A program made the position numbers and the translations under genes. A stretch of 13,878 nt of DNA. Source: an uncultured Comamonadaceae bacterium (GTDB lineage: Bacteria > Pseudomonadota > Gammaproteobacteria > Burkholderiales > Burkholderiaceae_C). The DNA lies in contig CALBWZ010000279.1 in assembly GCA_937893415.1 (NCBI GenBank), forward strand, positions 1-13,878, given 5' to 3'. This document shows, one piece after another, positions 1-7,413 of the stretch. The first letter of the stretch is position 1, and every line of letters begins with the position of its first letter. The notes beneath the pieces were generated by a model, which saw nothing but the letters and a program-made list of their open reading frames with translations, made no database searches and had not been told where the DNA came from.

Positions 1-11
1 AGGGAGACTAT

Positions 12-32
12 TGGCCACACACTGTGCGGCCA
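12..32. repeat. Interrupted inverted repeat upstream of pdxH
   Basis: TGGCC (12-16) pairs with GGCCA (28-32), and inside it CAC (18-20) pairs with GTG (24-26), leaving an A/C mismatch and the loop ACT. It could be an operator over the -35 region of pdxH or a hairpin at the end of a gene left of the window. No T-run follows, so it is not a standard intrinsic terminator in the + direction. Confidence 0.4.
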
Positions 33-44
33 TCGGCCGCCCCC

Positions 45-50
45 TATACT
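45..50 (+). promoter_or_regulatory. Possible -10 element of pdxH (TATACT)
   Basis: TATACT matches the sigma-70 -10 consensus in five of six positions and lies six bases before the chosen ATG. A transcript from it would start at or next to the start codon, i.e. be leaderless. No convincing -35 is seen at the right distance. An interrupted inverted repeat (12-32) occupies that place instead. Confidence 0.35.
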
Positions 51-56
51 CGCAAT

Positions 57-701
57 ATGGACACCACTCAAATAGCAGATTTACGCAAAAGCTACGAACT
101 CGCAGCGTTAAATGAGCAAGACTCGCAAGACCAGCCGCGTCTGCAGTTTGAGCAATGGCTCAACGAAGCCATTAGCGCCCGCATACCGGAGCCGAATGCC
201 ATGACGCTGGCCACCGTAGACCACAACATGCGCCCCAGCACCCGCGTGGTGCTGATTAAAGGCCTGGATGAACGCGGCATTGTTTGGTACACCAACTACG
301 ACAGCCGCAAAGGGCAACAGCTCGCTGGCAACCCGTTTGCCGCACTTCAATTTCATTGGGTAGAGATGGAGCGCGTGGTCAGAGTTGAAGGGGAAGTTGA
401 ACGCATCAGTGAAGCTGACAGCGACGCCTACTTTCACAGCCGCCCACTAGATTCCCGTATTGGCGCATGGGCCAGCCCTCAAAGCGAGGTCATTAGAGGG
501 CGAGAGGTGCTGGTTGACGCTGAAATAAAATACGCTGCCCAGTTTTTGCAGCATCCACCTCGCCCACCGCATTGGGGCGGCTACCGTTTAAAGCCCACCC
601 TGTGGGAATTTTGGCAAGGGCGCAAAAGCCGCCTACACGACAGACTTTGTTACACCCAAACTGACAGCGGACAGTGGCTGCGACAGCGACTCGCGCCTTA
701 A
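57..701 (+). CDS. pdxH: Pyridoxamine/pyridoxine 5'-phosphate oxidase
   Basis: This cytosolic FMN enzyme oxidises pyridoxine or pyridoxamine 5'-phosphate to pyridoxal 5'-phosphate, the last step of B6 synthesis and salvage. The 214-residue length is normal for the family. Visible family blocks are RVVLIKG (63-69), YTNYDSRKG (78-86), FHW with RVVRVEG (99-112), [11 protein letters not shown] (133-143) and the C-terminal signature [13 protein letters not shown] (184-196), followed by the terminal WLRQRLAP. The ATG at 57 is chosen because homologues begin with a short lead before [15 protein letters not shown]. An in-frame GTG at 24 would add 11 residues with no family resemblance. There is no purine-rich ribosome binding site before the ATG. 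Its product is the cofactor of ArgD, encoded further right in the window, but nothing shows a regulatory link. The TAA stop shares TTAA with the stop of convergent folK. Confidence 0.97.
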   Translation: MDTTQIADLRKSYELAALNEQDSQDQPRLQFEQWLNEAISARIPEPNAMTLATVDHNMRPSTRVVLIKGLDERGIVWYTNYDSRKGQQLAGNPFAALQFHWVEMERVVRVEGEVERISEADSDAYFHSRPLDSRIGAWASPQSEVIRGREVLVDAEIKYAAQFLQHPPRPPHWGGYRLKPTLWEFWQGRKSRLHDRLCYTQTDSGQWLRQRLAP

Positions 702-1165
702 TTCAGGACCGTAATCGGCTGTGTGACAACCGCCTTAAGCTGCTCAATCAGATTGAGCTCGGGCGCCACATCACGCAGTGGCAACAGCACAAACGCCCGC
801 TCCCACATGCGCGGGTGAGGAACTGTTAGCAATGGCGACTCTATGCGAGCACTGCCGTACAACAACACATCCAAATCAAGCGTTCGCGGGGCATTGGTAT
901 AACTACGAACCCGCCCAGCTTGTTGCTCAATGGCTTGAAGTCGAACCAACAACTCAGGCGCGTTCAAGTGGGTATCGAGCCGCATCACGGCGTTGACGTA
1001 ATCTGGACCGTCCGCCTGCCAAGGCGCACTGGCGTAGAGCTTTGACAGCTGGCTTGTTGTGCCCAATACGGCAACGTCTTTGGCTGCTTGCAACACTTGC
1101 TCACGTGCATCGCCTAGGTTGGCGCCCAGTGCTATGAAACAGGTAACCAAGTGCGAATCATTCAA
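698..1165 (-). CDS. folK: 2-amino-4-hydroxy-6-hydroxymethyldihydropteridine pyrophosphokinase (HPPK)
   Basis: HPPK transfers pyrophosphate from ATP to 6-hydroxymethyl-7,8-dihydropterin, the step before dihydropteroate synthase in folate synthesis. The 155-residue protein shows the N-terminal IALGANLGD (11-19), the HPPK signature [13 protein letters not shown] (92-104) with the two magnesium-binding aspartates D97 and D99, and HPR (117-119) followed by RAFVLLPL. No ATG is available between the upstream stop and these motifs. The start is therefore TTG at 1163-1165, overlapping the pcnB TGA by four bases (TTGA on the coding strand). A second in-frame TTG five codons later would give a start spacing closer to E. 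coli FolK. It is the last gene of the leftward operon, and coupling to pcnB translation is likely. The TAA stop at 698-700 overlaps the pdxH stop. Confidence 0.95.
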   Translation of the reverse strand: MNDSHLVTCFIALGANLGDAREQVLQAAKDVAVLGTTSQLSKLYASAPWQADGPDYVNAVMRLDTHLNAPELLVRLQAIEQQAGRVRSYTNAPRTLDLDVLLYGSARIESPLLTVPHPRMWERAFVLLPLRDVAPELNLIEQLKAVVTQPITVLN

Positions 1166-2808
1166 TCGTTGCCGTCGTCTAAGCCGTTAGCCCGACCAAG
1201 TGGCAACTGAGCTTGACCATCATCACTGCCAAGTTTACGTTGGCTACGACTGCGCCGACGCTTGCGTGCGGGAGCACCGGCATCGCCTGTTGAGTCATCA
1301 TCACGCGAGACTGTATGTGCCGCACCGGCGCCTGTATGTGCATCTTGACCAGGTTGTTCATCTGCGGCCACGCTAATGGTAGCCCCATCGGTAGCCGTTT
1401 TCCGCGGTCCACGCTTGCGGGGAGCTTTGGCTGCTGGTTGCTGACGCAATGCTTCAAGCATGTCGTAGCGGTCGTCGTCGGTGGCCATGCTAAAGGTTTC
1501 CCACCACTGCACCAAAGCCAATTCGACCTCACCCACCTGCGCTCGCAAGCGTAAGAAGTCAAAACCTGCTCTAAAGCGGTTGTGTGTCACCAAGCTCATG
1601 GCACTGCTGGGTGTGCGCTTGTCAAAGCGTGGCTGCATGGTCCAAATTTCACGCATATCAGCGCCTAATTTACCGCGGCCAGATACATCGCCAATACGAG
1701 ATTCGAAGACGTCTTCCACCGCATCTTGAAGGGCTGGGAATGAACTTGGGCGCGGGCCTTTTTGTGAGCGCAAGCGTTTGTCCCAACCACTGCGCACATC
1801 CGACCACAACACGCAAGCCAATAAAAAACTGGGCGCTACTGGCTTGTCTTCACCCACGCGCCTGTCTGTGTCTACGAAGGCTTGGTGCACAAACGGGTCT
1901 GCAGCTCGGGCTACTGCCAAATCTAGCAATGGGTAAATACCTGTGGCCAGCCCCAATTGCTGCAAGGTTTCTACCGTGGCAACAGCATGGCCGGTTTGCA
2001 GCAGCTTAAGCATTTCGTCAAACAAACGGCTTTGCGGTACATCAGCCAACAGCTTGGCACTGGCCATCAAGGGCTCGCGTGAGGCCTTGTCTAGCGTGAA
2101 GCCAAGGTGTGACAGCTTGGCCATGAACCGCACTGCACGAATGATACGTACGGGATCTTCGCGGTAGCGCATGGCAGGGTCGCCAATCATGCGCATGATG
2201 TGTTTGCGCGCATCACGAATACCGTTGTGATAATCAACCACCACTTGTGTGGTCGGGTCGTAGTACATAGCGTTGATAGTGAAATCGCGCCGCGCCGCGT
2301 CTTCCTCCATGGGGCCCCACACGTTGTCACGCAGCACCCGACCAGAGGGGTCAACGGCGTGTGTTGCAGTGGCCAGTTGGTGCTTGCTGGTGCGCTCGTT
2401 GCCACTGACTTGTTGCGCATCAGCGCTGTCTAAGAAGGCTCTAAACGTTGAAACTTCAATAACCTCGTGCTCACGGCCACGGCCATAAATGACGTGAACA
2501 ATACGAAACCGCCTGCCAATAATGAAGGCGCGTCGAAACAACCGTTTGACCTGCTCGGGCGTGGCATCAGTGGCCACATCAAAATCTTTAGGCCGCACAC
2601 CACACAACAAGTCGCGCACGGCGCCGCCCACAATGTAGGCCTCAAACCCGTCGTCTTGCAGCGTTTGAACCACATCAATGGCACGCTTATCAACCAGCTC
2701 AGGGTTGATTTTGTGAACTTTTACCGAGACGTCTTCTCGCTGCCCAAATTTAGACTTGCTGACAGCCGAGGAAGAACCCAAAAGCTTTTTTATAAGTTTT
2801 TTAATCAT
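1162..2808 (-). CDS. pcnB: Poly(A) polymerase I
   Basis: This template-independent nucleotidyltransferase adds 3' poly(A) tails to RNA and so promotes decay; in E. coli it also controls ColE1-type plasmid copy number through RNA I. The 548-residue product has the class II nucleotidyltransferase head: YIVGGAVRDLL (58-68) with the GG pair, DFDVATD (75-81) with catalytic D75 and D77, RRDFTINAMYYD (173-184), and YREDPVRIIRAVRF (215-228) of the RNA- and nucleotide-binding neck. After about residue 457 comes a low-complexity tail rich in K, R, A and D, with ARKRRRSRSQRK (513-524), probably an RNA-binding extension. MIKKLIKKLLG is a typical N-terminus; its first codons are strikingly A-rich. The ATG overlaps the stop of the upstream HAD gene by eight bases, and its TGA overlaps the folK start. 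Confidence 0.97.
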   Translation of the reverse strand: MIKKLIKKLLGSSSAVSKSKFGQREDVSVKVHKINPELVDKRAIDVVQTLQDDGFEAYIVGGAVRDLLCGVRPKDFDVATDATPEQVKRLFRRAFIIGRRFRIVHVIYGRGREHEVIEVSTFRAFLDSADAQQVSGNERTSKHQLATATHAVDPSGRVLRDNVWGPMEEDAARRDFTINAMYYDPTTQVVVDYHNGIRDARKHIMRMIGDPAMRYREDPVRIIRAVRFMAKLSHLGFTLDKASREPLMASAKLLADVPQSRLFDEMLKLLQTGHAVATVETLQQLGLATGIYPLLDLAVARAADPFVHQAFVDTDRRVGEDKPVAPSFLLACVLWSDVRSGWDKRLRSQKGPRPSSFPALQDAVEDVFESRIGDVSGRGKLGADMREIWTMQPRFDKRTPSSAMSLVTHNRFRAGFDFLRLRAQVGEVELALVQWWETFSMATDDDRYDMLEALRQQPAAKAPRKRGPRKTATDGATISVAADEQPGQDAHTGAGAAHTVSRDDDSTGDAGAPARKRRRSRSQRKLGSDDGQAQLPLGRANGLDDGND

Positions 2809-3481
2809 TAAATAAATCCAGCACGGGCCATCCGCGCTCGGTGGCGATAACCTTTAGCTTATCGTCAGGATTGGTAGCGACCGGGTGACTGGCGCGCTCC
2901 AACAGGGGGAGATCGTTGATTGAGTCGCTGTAGAAAAAAATGTGTCCAACGTCGGTCCAGCTCGTGTTGCGAGCTGTCAACCATTGTTCCACACGTGCGA
3001 CCTTGCCTTCTCTGAATGAGGGAGTCCCCAAAATGTCGCCTGTTGGTACGCCGCGCGCATCCAATACAAGATCTACAGCAATCAAATGTTCCACGCCTAA
3101 AGCCTTGGCAATAGGCGCCGTGATAAACGCATTGGTGGCGGTCACCAACACAATTTCATCGCCAGCAGCGCGGTGCTTATCTAGCAGAGCCACGGCTTGA
3201 GGACGTATGGCCGGCGTAATAACTTGCGCCATAAACTGCTGGTGAGCAGCAGCGGCTAACTCAGCGCCATTGGCACCCAAGTCACGCAGGCTTTGTGTGC
3301 CAAAACGCACGTAGGTGTTGATGTCTAGGGTGCCCGCCTTGTACTGCTCAAAAAAAGCATCATTGGCCTTGGCAAATATAGCCGCGTCACGCCAACCCAA
3401 CTCTACGGTGAACTGCCCCCACGCATGGTCGGAGTCCAGCGGCAGCAAGGTGTGGTCAAGGTCAAACAAGGCGAGGTTCAT
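2801..3481 (-). CDS. HAD-superfamily subfamily IB hydrolase (phosphoserine phosphatase-like)
   Basis: This predicted cytosolic phosphatase has 226 residues. The four HAD motifs are complete: DLDHTLL with nucleophile D7 and acid/base D9, T114 in VLVTATN, K160 in FREGK, and YSDSINDLPLL with D186 and D190. The fold and the SDSxND motif place it with SerB-like subfamily IB enzymes, and the end (VATNPDDKLKVIATERGW) is typical of the group often found beside pcnB or hda in Burkholderiales. The substrate cannot be read from sequence; phosphoserine, histidinol phosphate or another small phosphomonoester is possible. It begins 44 bases after hda stops and its TAA lies inside the first codons of pcnB, so the two are co-transcribed. 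A run of seven T on the coding strand (2934-2940) encodes part of HIFFYS and is intact. Confidence 0.9.
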   Translation of the reverse strand: MNLALFDLDHTLLPLDSDHAWGQFTVELGWRDAAIFAKANDAFFEQYKAGTLDINTYVRFGTQSLRDLGANGAELAAAAHQQFMAQVITPAIRPQAVALLDKHRAAGDEIVLVTATNAFITAPIAKALGVEHLIAVDLVLDARGVPTGDILGTPSFREGKVARVEQWLTARNTSWTDVGHIFFYSDSINDLPLLERASHPVATNPDDKLKVIATERGWPVLDLFND

Positions 3482-3525
3482 AAATAGCTTCTGTTACTTG
3501 GCGCTTAGCGGTGCGTGATCAGCGG

Positions 3526-4215
3526 TTAGTCGCTGGCCTCAAGCATGGCCTTTATTAAGGGTACGGTCAGCGCGCGCTTGGTCCGCATAGCGTACTGGTC
3601 TAGATGTGCAAGTAGCTGCATAAGACTGCTTAGGTCTCTGGCAAAACGGCTCAACATGAAATCCATCACATCGTCTGTAAGCATCAAACCACGCTCATCA
3701 GCTGCACGCCTCAACACGGCACGGCGTTGACCCTCGCCGATAACATGCAATTGGAACACATGTCCCCACCCCAAACGGGTTCGCAAGTCGTCCCGCAATC
3801 GCAAGTCAGCTGGTGGCACCAAGCCCGCAGCAAACACACCTCGTACCTGCCCGCTAGCAGGAGACAGGGCATTAACAAACCAATTGAAAGCACACGCTTG
3901 CTGTTCAGCCGTGTACAGGTGACAGTCGTCTAGCACCACGGCATCCCAGCCCTCTTGAAAGGAGCTAGGCTGCGACACCCCGGCATCAAGCCAGCCCACG
4001 CGTAGACCTTGCGAGGCCAAGGCCTCACGCAACCCGCCAAGTAAGTGCGTTTTCCCGCTGCCTGGCTCGCCCCACAGGTAGGTGGGCACAGGAGAGCGAC
4101 TGGTATGTGCCGCCCACATCGCGAGGTGCTTCAGGGCTTCTTCGTTACCACTGGCATCAAAGTTGTCCAATGAGGGCAAGGGCGCCAAGCCAATGTCAAG
4201 CGCAAGCTGCTTCAT
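3526..4215 (-). CDS. hda: DnaA regulatory inactivator Hda
   Basis: Hda is the AAA+ DnaA homologue that binds the DNA-loaded beta clamp and stimulates ATP hydrolysis by DnaA, preventing re-initiation at oriC. The 229-residue protein lacks the DNA-binding domain of DnaA. It starts with a clamp-binding peptide, QLALDI (3-8), fitting the QLxLx pattern. Walker A is GEPGSGKTH (49-57), Walker B is VVLDDCH (93-99), and LRTRLGWG (144-151) carries the likely arginine finger R147. E. coli Hda is of similar size. The ATG at 4213-4215 overlaps the stop of the AI-2E gene by four bases (ATGA), which suggests translational coupling. The Walker A lysine K55 and clamp motif are intact, so it is expected to be functional. 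A Bacillus-type or phage DnaA-like loader is less likely because of the N-terminal clamp motif. Confidence 0.92.
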   Translation of the reverse strand: MKQLALDIGLAPLPSLDNFDASGNEEALKHLAMWAAHTSRSPVPTYLWGEPGSGKTHLLGGLREALASQGLRVGWLDAGVSQPSSFQEGWDAVVLDDCHLYTAEQQACAFNWFVNALSPASGQVRGVFAAGLVPPADLRLRDDLRTRLGWGHVFQLHVIGEGQRRAVLRRAADERGLMLTDDVMDFMLSRFARDLSSLMQLLAHLDQYAMRTKRALTVPLIKAMLEASD

Positions 4216-5276
4216 GGGGCTCGGTACAAGTCACTGGCGAGGTAAGTGGTACGCAGGCGGCCAAAAGCCACCAACAACACCGCGCTTGCGGGCAATGCAA
4301 TGAGCACGCCGACGAACCCGAACAAATGACCAAACGCCATAAGCGCAAAAATAACCGTTATGGGATGCAAGCCGATGCGCTCCCCCAACAAACGGGGGGT
4401 CAACCACAAGCTTTCAGCCATTTGTCCCACGCCGTAGACGCCAGCCACCCACAGCACCCCAGAGAGATCTTGAAACTGCAAGGCCGCAGCGAGCAATGCC
4501 AACACCAACCCCAAACCAAAGCCAAGATAGGGCACAAACACCGCCAAACCGGTGAACAAACCAATGGGCAAGGCCAGCTTCAACCCAACAAAGGCCAGCG
4601 CAATCACGTAAAACACCGCCAGTATCAACATCACCAGCACTTGGCCGTGCAAGTATTGGCCTAGCATGTGGTCTACATCGGTGAAAAAACGGCCCACCGT
4701 GCCACGCCAACGCGCAGGAACCGCTCGCATAGCTTTGGTCAGCACGCGCTCGTAATCAATGAGCAAGTAATAGGCCACGATGGGTGTTAGCACCACATTG
4801 CCCAACACAGCCAACAGAGCGCTGCCGCCAATACGCAGCGAAGTGGCCAGCGTTTGCAGCACATCAGACCCGTGCCCCGCCAACAAAGTGCGCAGAGATT
4901 GGCGCACCATATCGACGTCAATGTTCAAATCCAAACCAAAACGTGCCGCCAGCGGCGTTGCCCAGTTGTTGAATTGCACCAGCATGGCGGGAATTTGGTC
5001 GCGTAACAGCGGTAGTTGCTTGGTCACCACAGGCACCACCAACAACAGCAATGCACTCGCAACAACCAGCAACACCACCAACACAATGCCTGCACCAAGC
5101 CACTTGGGAATGCGGTACTTGGCCATCCACACCACGCCAGGGTGCAAGGCATAGGCCAGCACCGCTGCCAAAATAAACGGCGTAAGTACGGGGGCCAACA
5201 CCGACAACAACCACACTGTGGCAGCTGTCAGCGCCAGCCACATGAAGCTGCTGAGCAATTTGGGGTTTATTGGCAT
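4212..5276 (-). CDS. AI-2E family transporter (PerM/YdiK-like membrane protein)
   Basis: This is an integral inner-membrane protein of 354 residues. Hydrophobic segments lie around 10-45 (two helices), 60-84, 150-173, 210-230, 233-268 (two), 271-285 and 305-338, fitting the roughly eight-helix topology of the family, with a soluble stretch at about 86-145. The C-terminal block PRLLGERIGLHPITVIFALM (294-313), then FGFVGVLIALPASAV, is diagnostic of the AI-2E/PerM family. The name comes from the E. coli TqsA exporter of autoinducer-2; other members include sodium/proton antiporters and proteins of unknown role, so the substrate is not established here. It is the first gene of the leftward operon with hda, the HAD phosphatase, pcnB and folK, and diverges from purM. 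The family call is secure, the transport role less so. Confidence 0.91.
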   Translation of the reverse strand: MPINPKLLSSFMWLALTAATVWLLSVLAPVLTPFILAAVLAYALHPGVVWMAKYRIPKWLGAGIVLVVLLVVASALLLLVVPVVTKQLPLLRDQIPAMLVQFNNWATPLAARFGLDLNIDVDMVRQSLRTLLAGHGSDVLQTLATSLRIGGSALLAVLGNVVLTPIVAYYLLIDYERVLTKAMRAVPARWRGTVGRFFTDVDHMLGQYLHGQVLVMLILAVFYVIALAFVGLKLALPIGLFTGLAVFVPYLGFGLGLVLALLAAALQFQDLSGVLWVAGVYGVGQMAESLWLTPRLLGERIGLHPITVIFALMAFGHLFGFVGVLIALPASAVLLVAFGRLRTTYLASDLYRAP

Positions 5277-5308
5277 GTCACGGGCTCATTCTTAAAAACG
5301 CTGAGTCT

Positions 5309-5326
5309 GTGCTTGTACACAAGCAC
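5309..5326. promoter_or_regulatory. 18-base palindrome in the AI-2E/purM divergent gap
   Basis: GTGCTTGT, a two-base centre AC, and ACAAGCAC form a perfect 8+8 inverted repeat. It lies 33 bases upstream of the AI-2E start and 133 bases upstream of purM, in the only noncoding gap between the two transcription units. The size and symmetry fit a dimeric repressor site. It also contains TTGTACACA, one mismatch from the DnaA-box consensus TTATNCACA, and it resembles a half-matched LexA box. The binding factor is unknown. Confidence 0.5.
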
Positions 5327-5408
5327 TGTTTGCACATTCATACAATAGAGTACTTGCAGGATGCTCACATTGTGGGCGGCCGCGCACGAAACCTCTGTAA
5401 GCATTTCA

Positions 5409-5414
5409 TATAAC
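5409..5414 (+). promoter_or_regulatory. Possible -10 element of purM (TATAAC)
   Basis: TATAAC matches the sigma-70 -10 consensus in five of six positions, 44 bases before the purM ATG, in an AT-rich patch of an otherwise mixed gap. The -35 region at 16-18 bases spacing is poor (around ACGAAA). It is offered as the best visible candidate only. Confidence 0.3.
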
Positions 5415-5458
5415 CTGGTTATTTTACCCAGCACTCGCACTAGCCAAAGCAACACCCC

Positions 5459-6496
5459 ATGAGCCAAACCCCACTGTCCTACAAATCTGCTGGCGTTGAT
5501 ATTGAAGCCGGCGACGCCTTGATTGAACGCATTAAACCACTCGCCAAGAAAACCCTGCGCGAGGGCGTTATGGCCGGTATTGGCGGGTTTGGTGCTTTGT
5601 TTGAAGTGCCCAAGCGCTACAAAGAGCCTGTCCTCGTTAGTGGCACAGACGGCGTGGGCACCAAGCTCAAGTTGGCTTTTGAGTGGGGTATGCACGACAC
5701 AGTAGGCATTGACTTGGTCGGTATGAGTGTGAACGACATCTTGGTTCAGGGCGCCGAGCCCCTGTTCTTCCTAGACTACTTTGCCTGCGGCAAACTAGAC
5801 GTAGACACAGCTGCTGCCGTGATTGGCGGCATCGCGGCTGGCTGCGAGGCCAGTGGCTGCGCCTTGATTGGCGGCGAAACCGCTGAAATGCCAGGCATGT
5901 ACCCTGACGGCGAATACGACCTCGCAGGCTTTGCTGTTGGCGTGGTCGAGAAGGCCAACATCCTAGACGGCAGTTCGGTCGTCGCTGGCGATGTGGTGCT
6001 GGGGTTGGCCTCCAACGGTGTGCACTCCAACGGCTTTTCGCTGGTGCGCAAATGCATAGAGCGCGCAGGCGACCAACTGCCAGATCAACTAGACAACCAA
6101 GCCTTCAAACAGGCACTGATGGCTCCAACGCGCTTGTATGTCAAACCTGTATTGGGCGCGCTCAAGCTGGGTAGTATCAAAGCTTTGGCTCATATTACTG
6201 GCGGTGGTTTGCTTGAGAACATTCCCCGCGTCTTGCCGCAAGGCTTGGGCGTGGATTTGCAGCGTAGCAACTGGCCTCAAACAGAGCTGTTTGCATGGCT
6301 GCAACAAACCGCTGGCATCGACGAGATTGAGATGAACCGGACCTTCAACAACGGAATTGGCATGGTGTTGATGTGCACAGCCAGCGACGCCGATGCTTTG
6401 CAAGCGTATTTTGAAGCTGCTGGTGAAACCGCATACCGCATTGGCGCTGTGGTTGAGCGTTCGGCAGATGAAGGCGCAGCAGTTATGTTGACATGA
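5459..6496 (+). CDS. purM: Phosphoribosylformylglycinamidine cyclo-ligase (AIR synthetase)
   Basis: PurM closes the imidazole ring, converting FGAM and ATP to 5-aminoimidazole ribonucleotide, the fifth step of purine synthesis in the cytosol. The 345-residue length is normal. Visible family blocks are [12 protein letters not shown] (8-19), [11 protein letters not shown] (40-50), the ATP-binding [13 protein letters not shown] (61-73), [15 protein letters not shown] (79-93), [10 protein letters not shown] (98-107), [11 protein letters not shown] (138-148), [13 protein letters not shown] (185-197) and [16 protein letters not shown] (245-260). The ATG at 5459 begins the family-typical lead [14 protein letters not shown]. 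No good ribosome binding site precedes it. It stands alone on its strand, divergent from the AI-2E/hda operon and convergent with the SirB1 gene; purN is not adjacent. Confidence 0.98.
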   Translation: MSQTPLSYKSAGVDIEAGDALIERIKPLAKKTLREGVMAGIGGFGALFEVPKRYKEPVLVSGTDGVGTKLKLAFEWGMHDTVGIDLVGMSVNDILVQGAEPLFFLDYFACGKLDVDTAAAVIGGIAAGCEASGCALIGGETAEMPGMYPDGEYDLAGFAVGVVEKANILDGSSVVAGDVVLGLASNGVHSNGFSLVRKCIERAGDQLPDQLDNQAFKQALMAPTRLYVKPVLGALKLGSIKALAHITGGGLLENIPRVLPQGLGVDLQRSNWPQTELFAWLQQTAGIDEIEMNRTFNNGIGMVLMCTASDADALQAYFEAAGETAYRIGAVVERSADEGAAVMLT

Positions 6497-6567
6497 AGTG
6501 AAGCAACATGAAGCTGCCGGCCGGCGCGGGCATAACTGCCCAAGTACCAACCCTCGAGCAGCAGGCT

Positions 6568-7413
6568 TTAAATTTGTTGCAACTGCAACAAAGCCGCGCT
6601 CACTTGCGGCACATCTGGTGCGGTGGGCACTTCACGCAAGTACACAGATAAATCGCGCACTGCGCTGGGCTTGTCACCCAATCGTGCCGCGCACAAACCC
6701 CTATCACGCCTAAACTCCCAGTGCTTAGGGCTGACCAACACCAAGCGCTCGTGCACAGCAAGCTCGCGCTGGTTATCGTCATGGCTGCGGTGAATTTCGC
6801 GCAGGTTGGACAACACACGAACCACAATATCTCGGTTGCTGGCCGGCTGTAAAAACGAATCAACCGGTGCATCGTTGTCCCCCGTTAAACCAAACTGCGC
6901 TTTAAAGGGCTCGGCACGCTCAGACAAATCTTCGCGACTGAGTGTGGCGCCGGCAAATGGGTCAACGACCACTTGGCCTTCTGGCAGGGCTAACTTACAC
7001 AAAAAGTGTCCGGGAAAGCTCACACCGTGAGCCTGTAAGTCCAAGCTGTTAGCCAGCTCCAGCCATATCACAGCCAAAGAAATGGGTATGCCACGGCGCG
7101 TGGCCAACACTTGATGCACGTAGCTGTTGTCGGGGTCGTAGTAGTTGTTTAAATTACCCTGAAAACCCAAGTCGACAAAAAAATACTGGTTGAGCACGCG
7201 CAAGCGCTCAACTGGCGCCGCCTTAGCTGGCACGCGGCGGTGCAAGCGCTGAACCAACCTGTCAAGCGCATTGGGCACCACGTTTAAATCTAAATCTGGG
7301 TACTCGTCCATAGCCAAGCTGGCCACTGTTTCTAACAAAGGAAAATCATCGTCATCGGCGACCAACATGGCGAAGTAAGCCAAGGGTGAGTGCGTTTGCG
7401 GCGTCCATGTCAT
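6568..7413 (-). CDS. SirB1 family protein (transglutaminase-like core plus tetratricopeptide region)
   Basis: This 281-residue cytosolic protein of poorly known function belongs to the SirB1/YchA family. The core signature is seen in LGFQGNLNNYYDPDNSYVHQ (82-101), RRGIPISLAVIWLELA (106-121), and GVSFPGHFLCKL (130-141) with H136, then VVVDPFAGA (148-156). The C-terminal part from about 190 (SNRDIVVRVLSNLREIH, then ERLVLVSPKHWEFRRDRGL) is the helical TPR-like half usual in this family. The protein has only two cysteines (139 and 241), neither where a transglutaminase nucleophile would be expected, so enzymatic activity is doubtful. The ATG at 7411-7413 overlaps the murJ stop as ATGA, so it is coupled to murJ. 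A longer reading to 7593 only translates the murJ region in another frame. A 9+9 palindrome spans its last codons. Confidence 0.86.
   Translation of the reverse strand: MTWTPQTHSPLAYFAMLVADDDDFPLLETVASLAMDEYPDLDLNVVPNALDRLVQRLHRRVPAKAAPVERLRVLNQYFFVDLGFQGNLNNYYDPDNSYVHQVLATRRGIPISLAVIWLELANSLDLQAHGVSFPGHFLCKLALPEGQVVVDPFAGATLSREDLSERAEPFKAQFGLTGDNDAPVDSFLQPASNRDIVVRVLSNLREIHRSHDDNQRELAVHERLVLVSPKHWEFRRDRGLCAARLGDKPSAVRDLSVYLREVPTAPDVPQVSAALLQLQQI
6573..6592. repeat. 9+9 palindrome inside the last codons of the SirB1-family gene
   Basis: TTTGTTGCA, centre AC, TGCAACAAA are perfectly complementary. On the coding (minus) strand the sequence encodes LLQLQQ just before the stop and is followed by ATTTAAAG. 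The RNA could form an eight-pair hairpin next to a weak U-rich stretch, so it may help end the murJ-SirB1 transcript. In the + direction no T-run follows. Confidence 0.45.

Noticed and set aside
1584..2009. 141-codon + strand frame within pcnB
   Set aside because: It is antisense to a clearly conserved gene, lacks motifs, and its composition is typical of a shadow frame.
4107..4664. 185-codon open frame on the + strand, rich in H and Q
   Set aside because: It lies wholly antisense to hda and the AI-2E gene, has no recognisable domain, and its composition follows from the complement of CAG/TTG-rich membrane-protein codons.
5267..5695. 142-codon minus-strand frame across the purM start and upstream gap
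   Set aside because: It is antisense to the strongly conserved purM N-terminus with no domain; it would also cover the palindrome and promoter region. It is most simply a chance frame.
6511..6530. GCCGGCCGGC after purM as a terminator
   Set aside because: It is a short GC palindrome with no loop and no T-run behind it; it does not support a terminator call.
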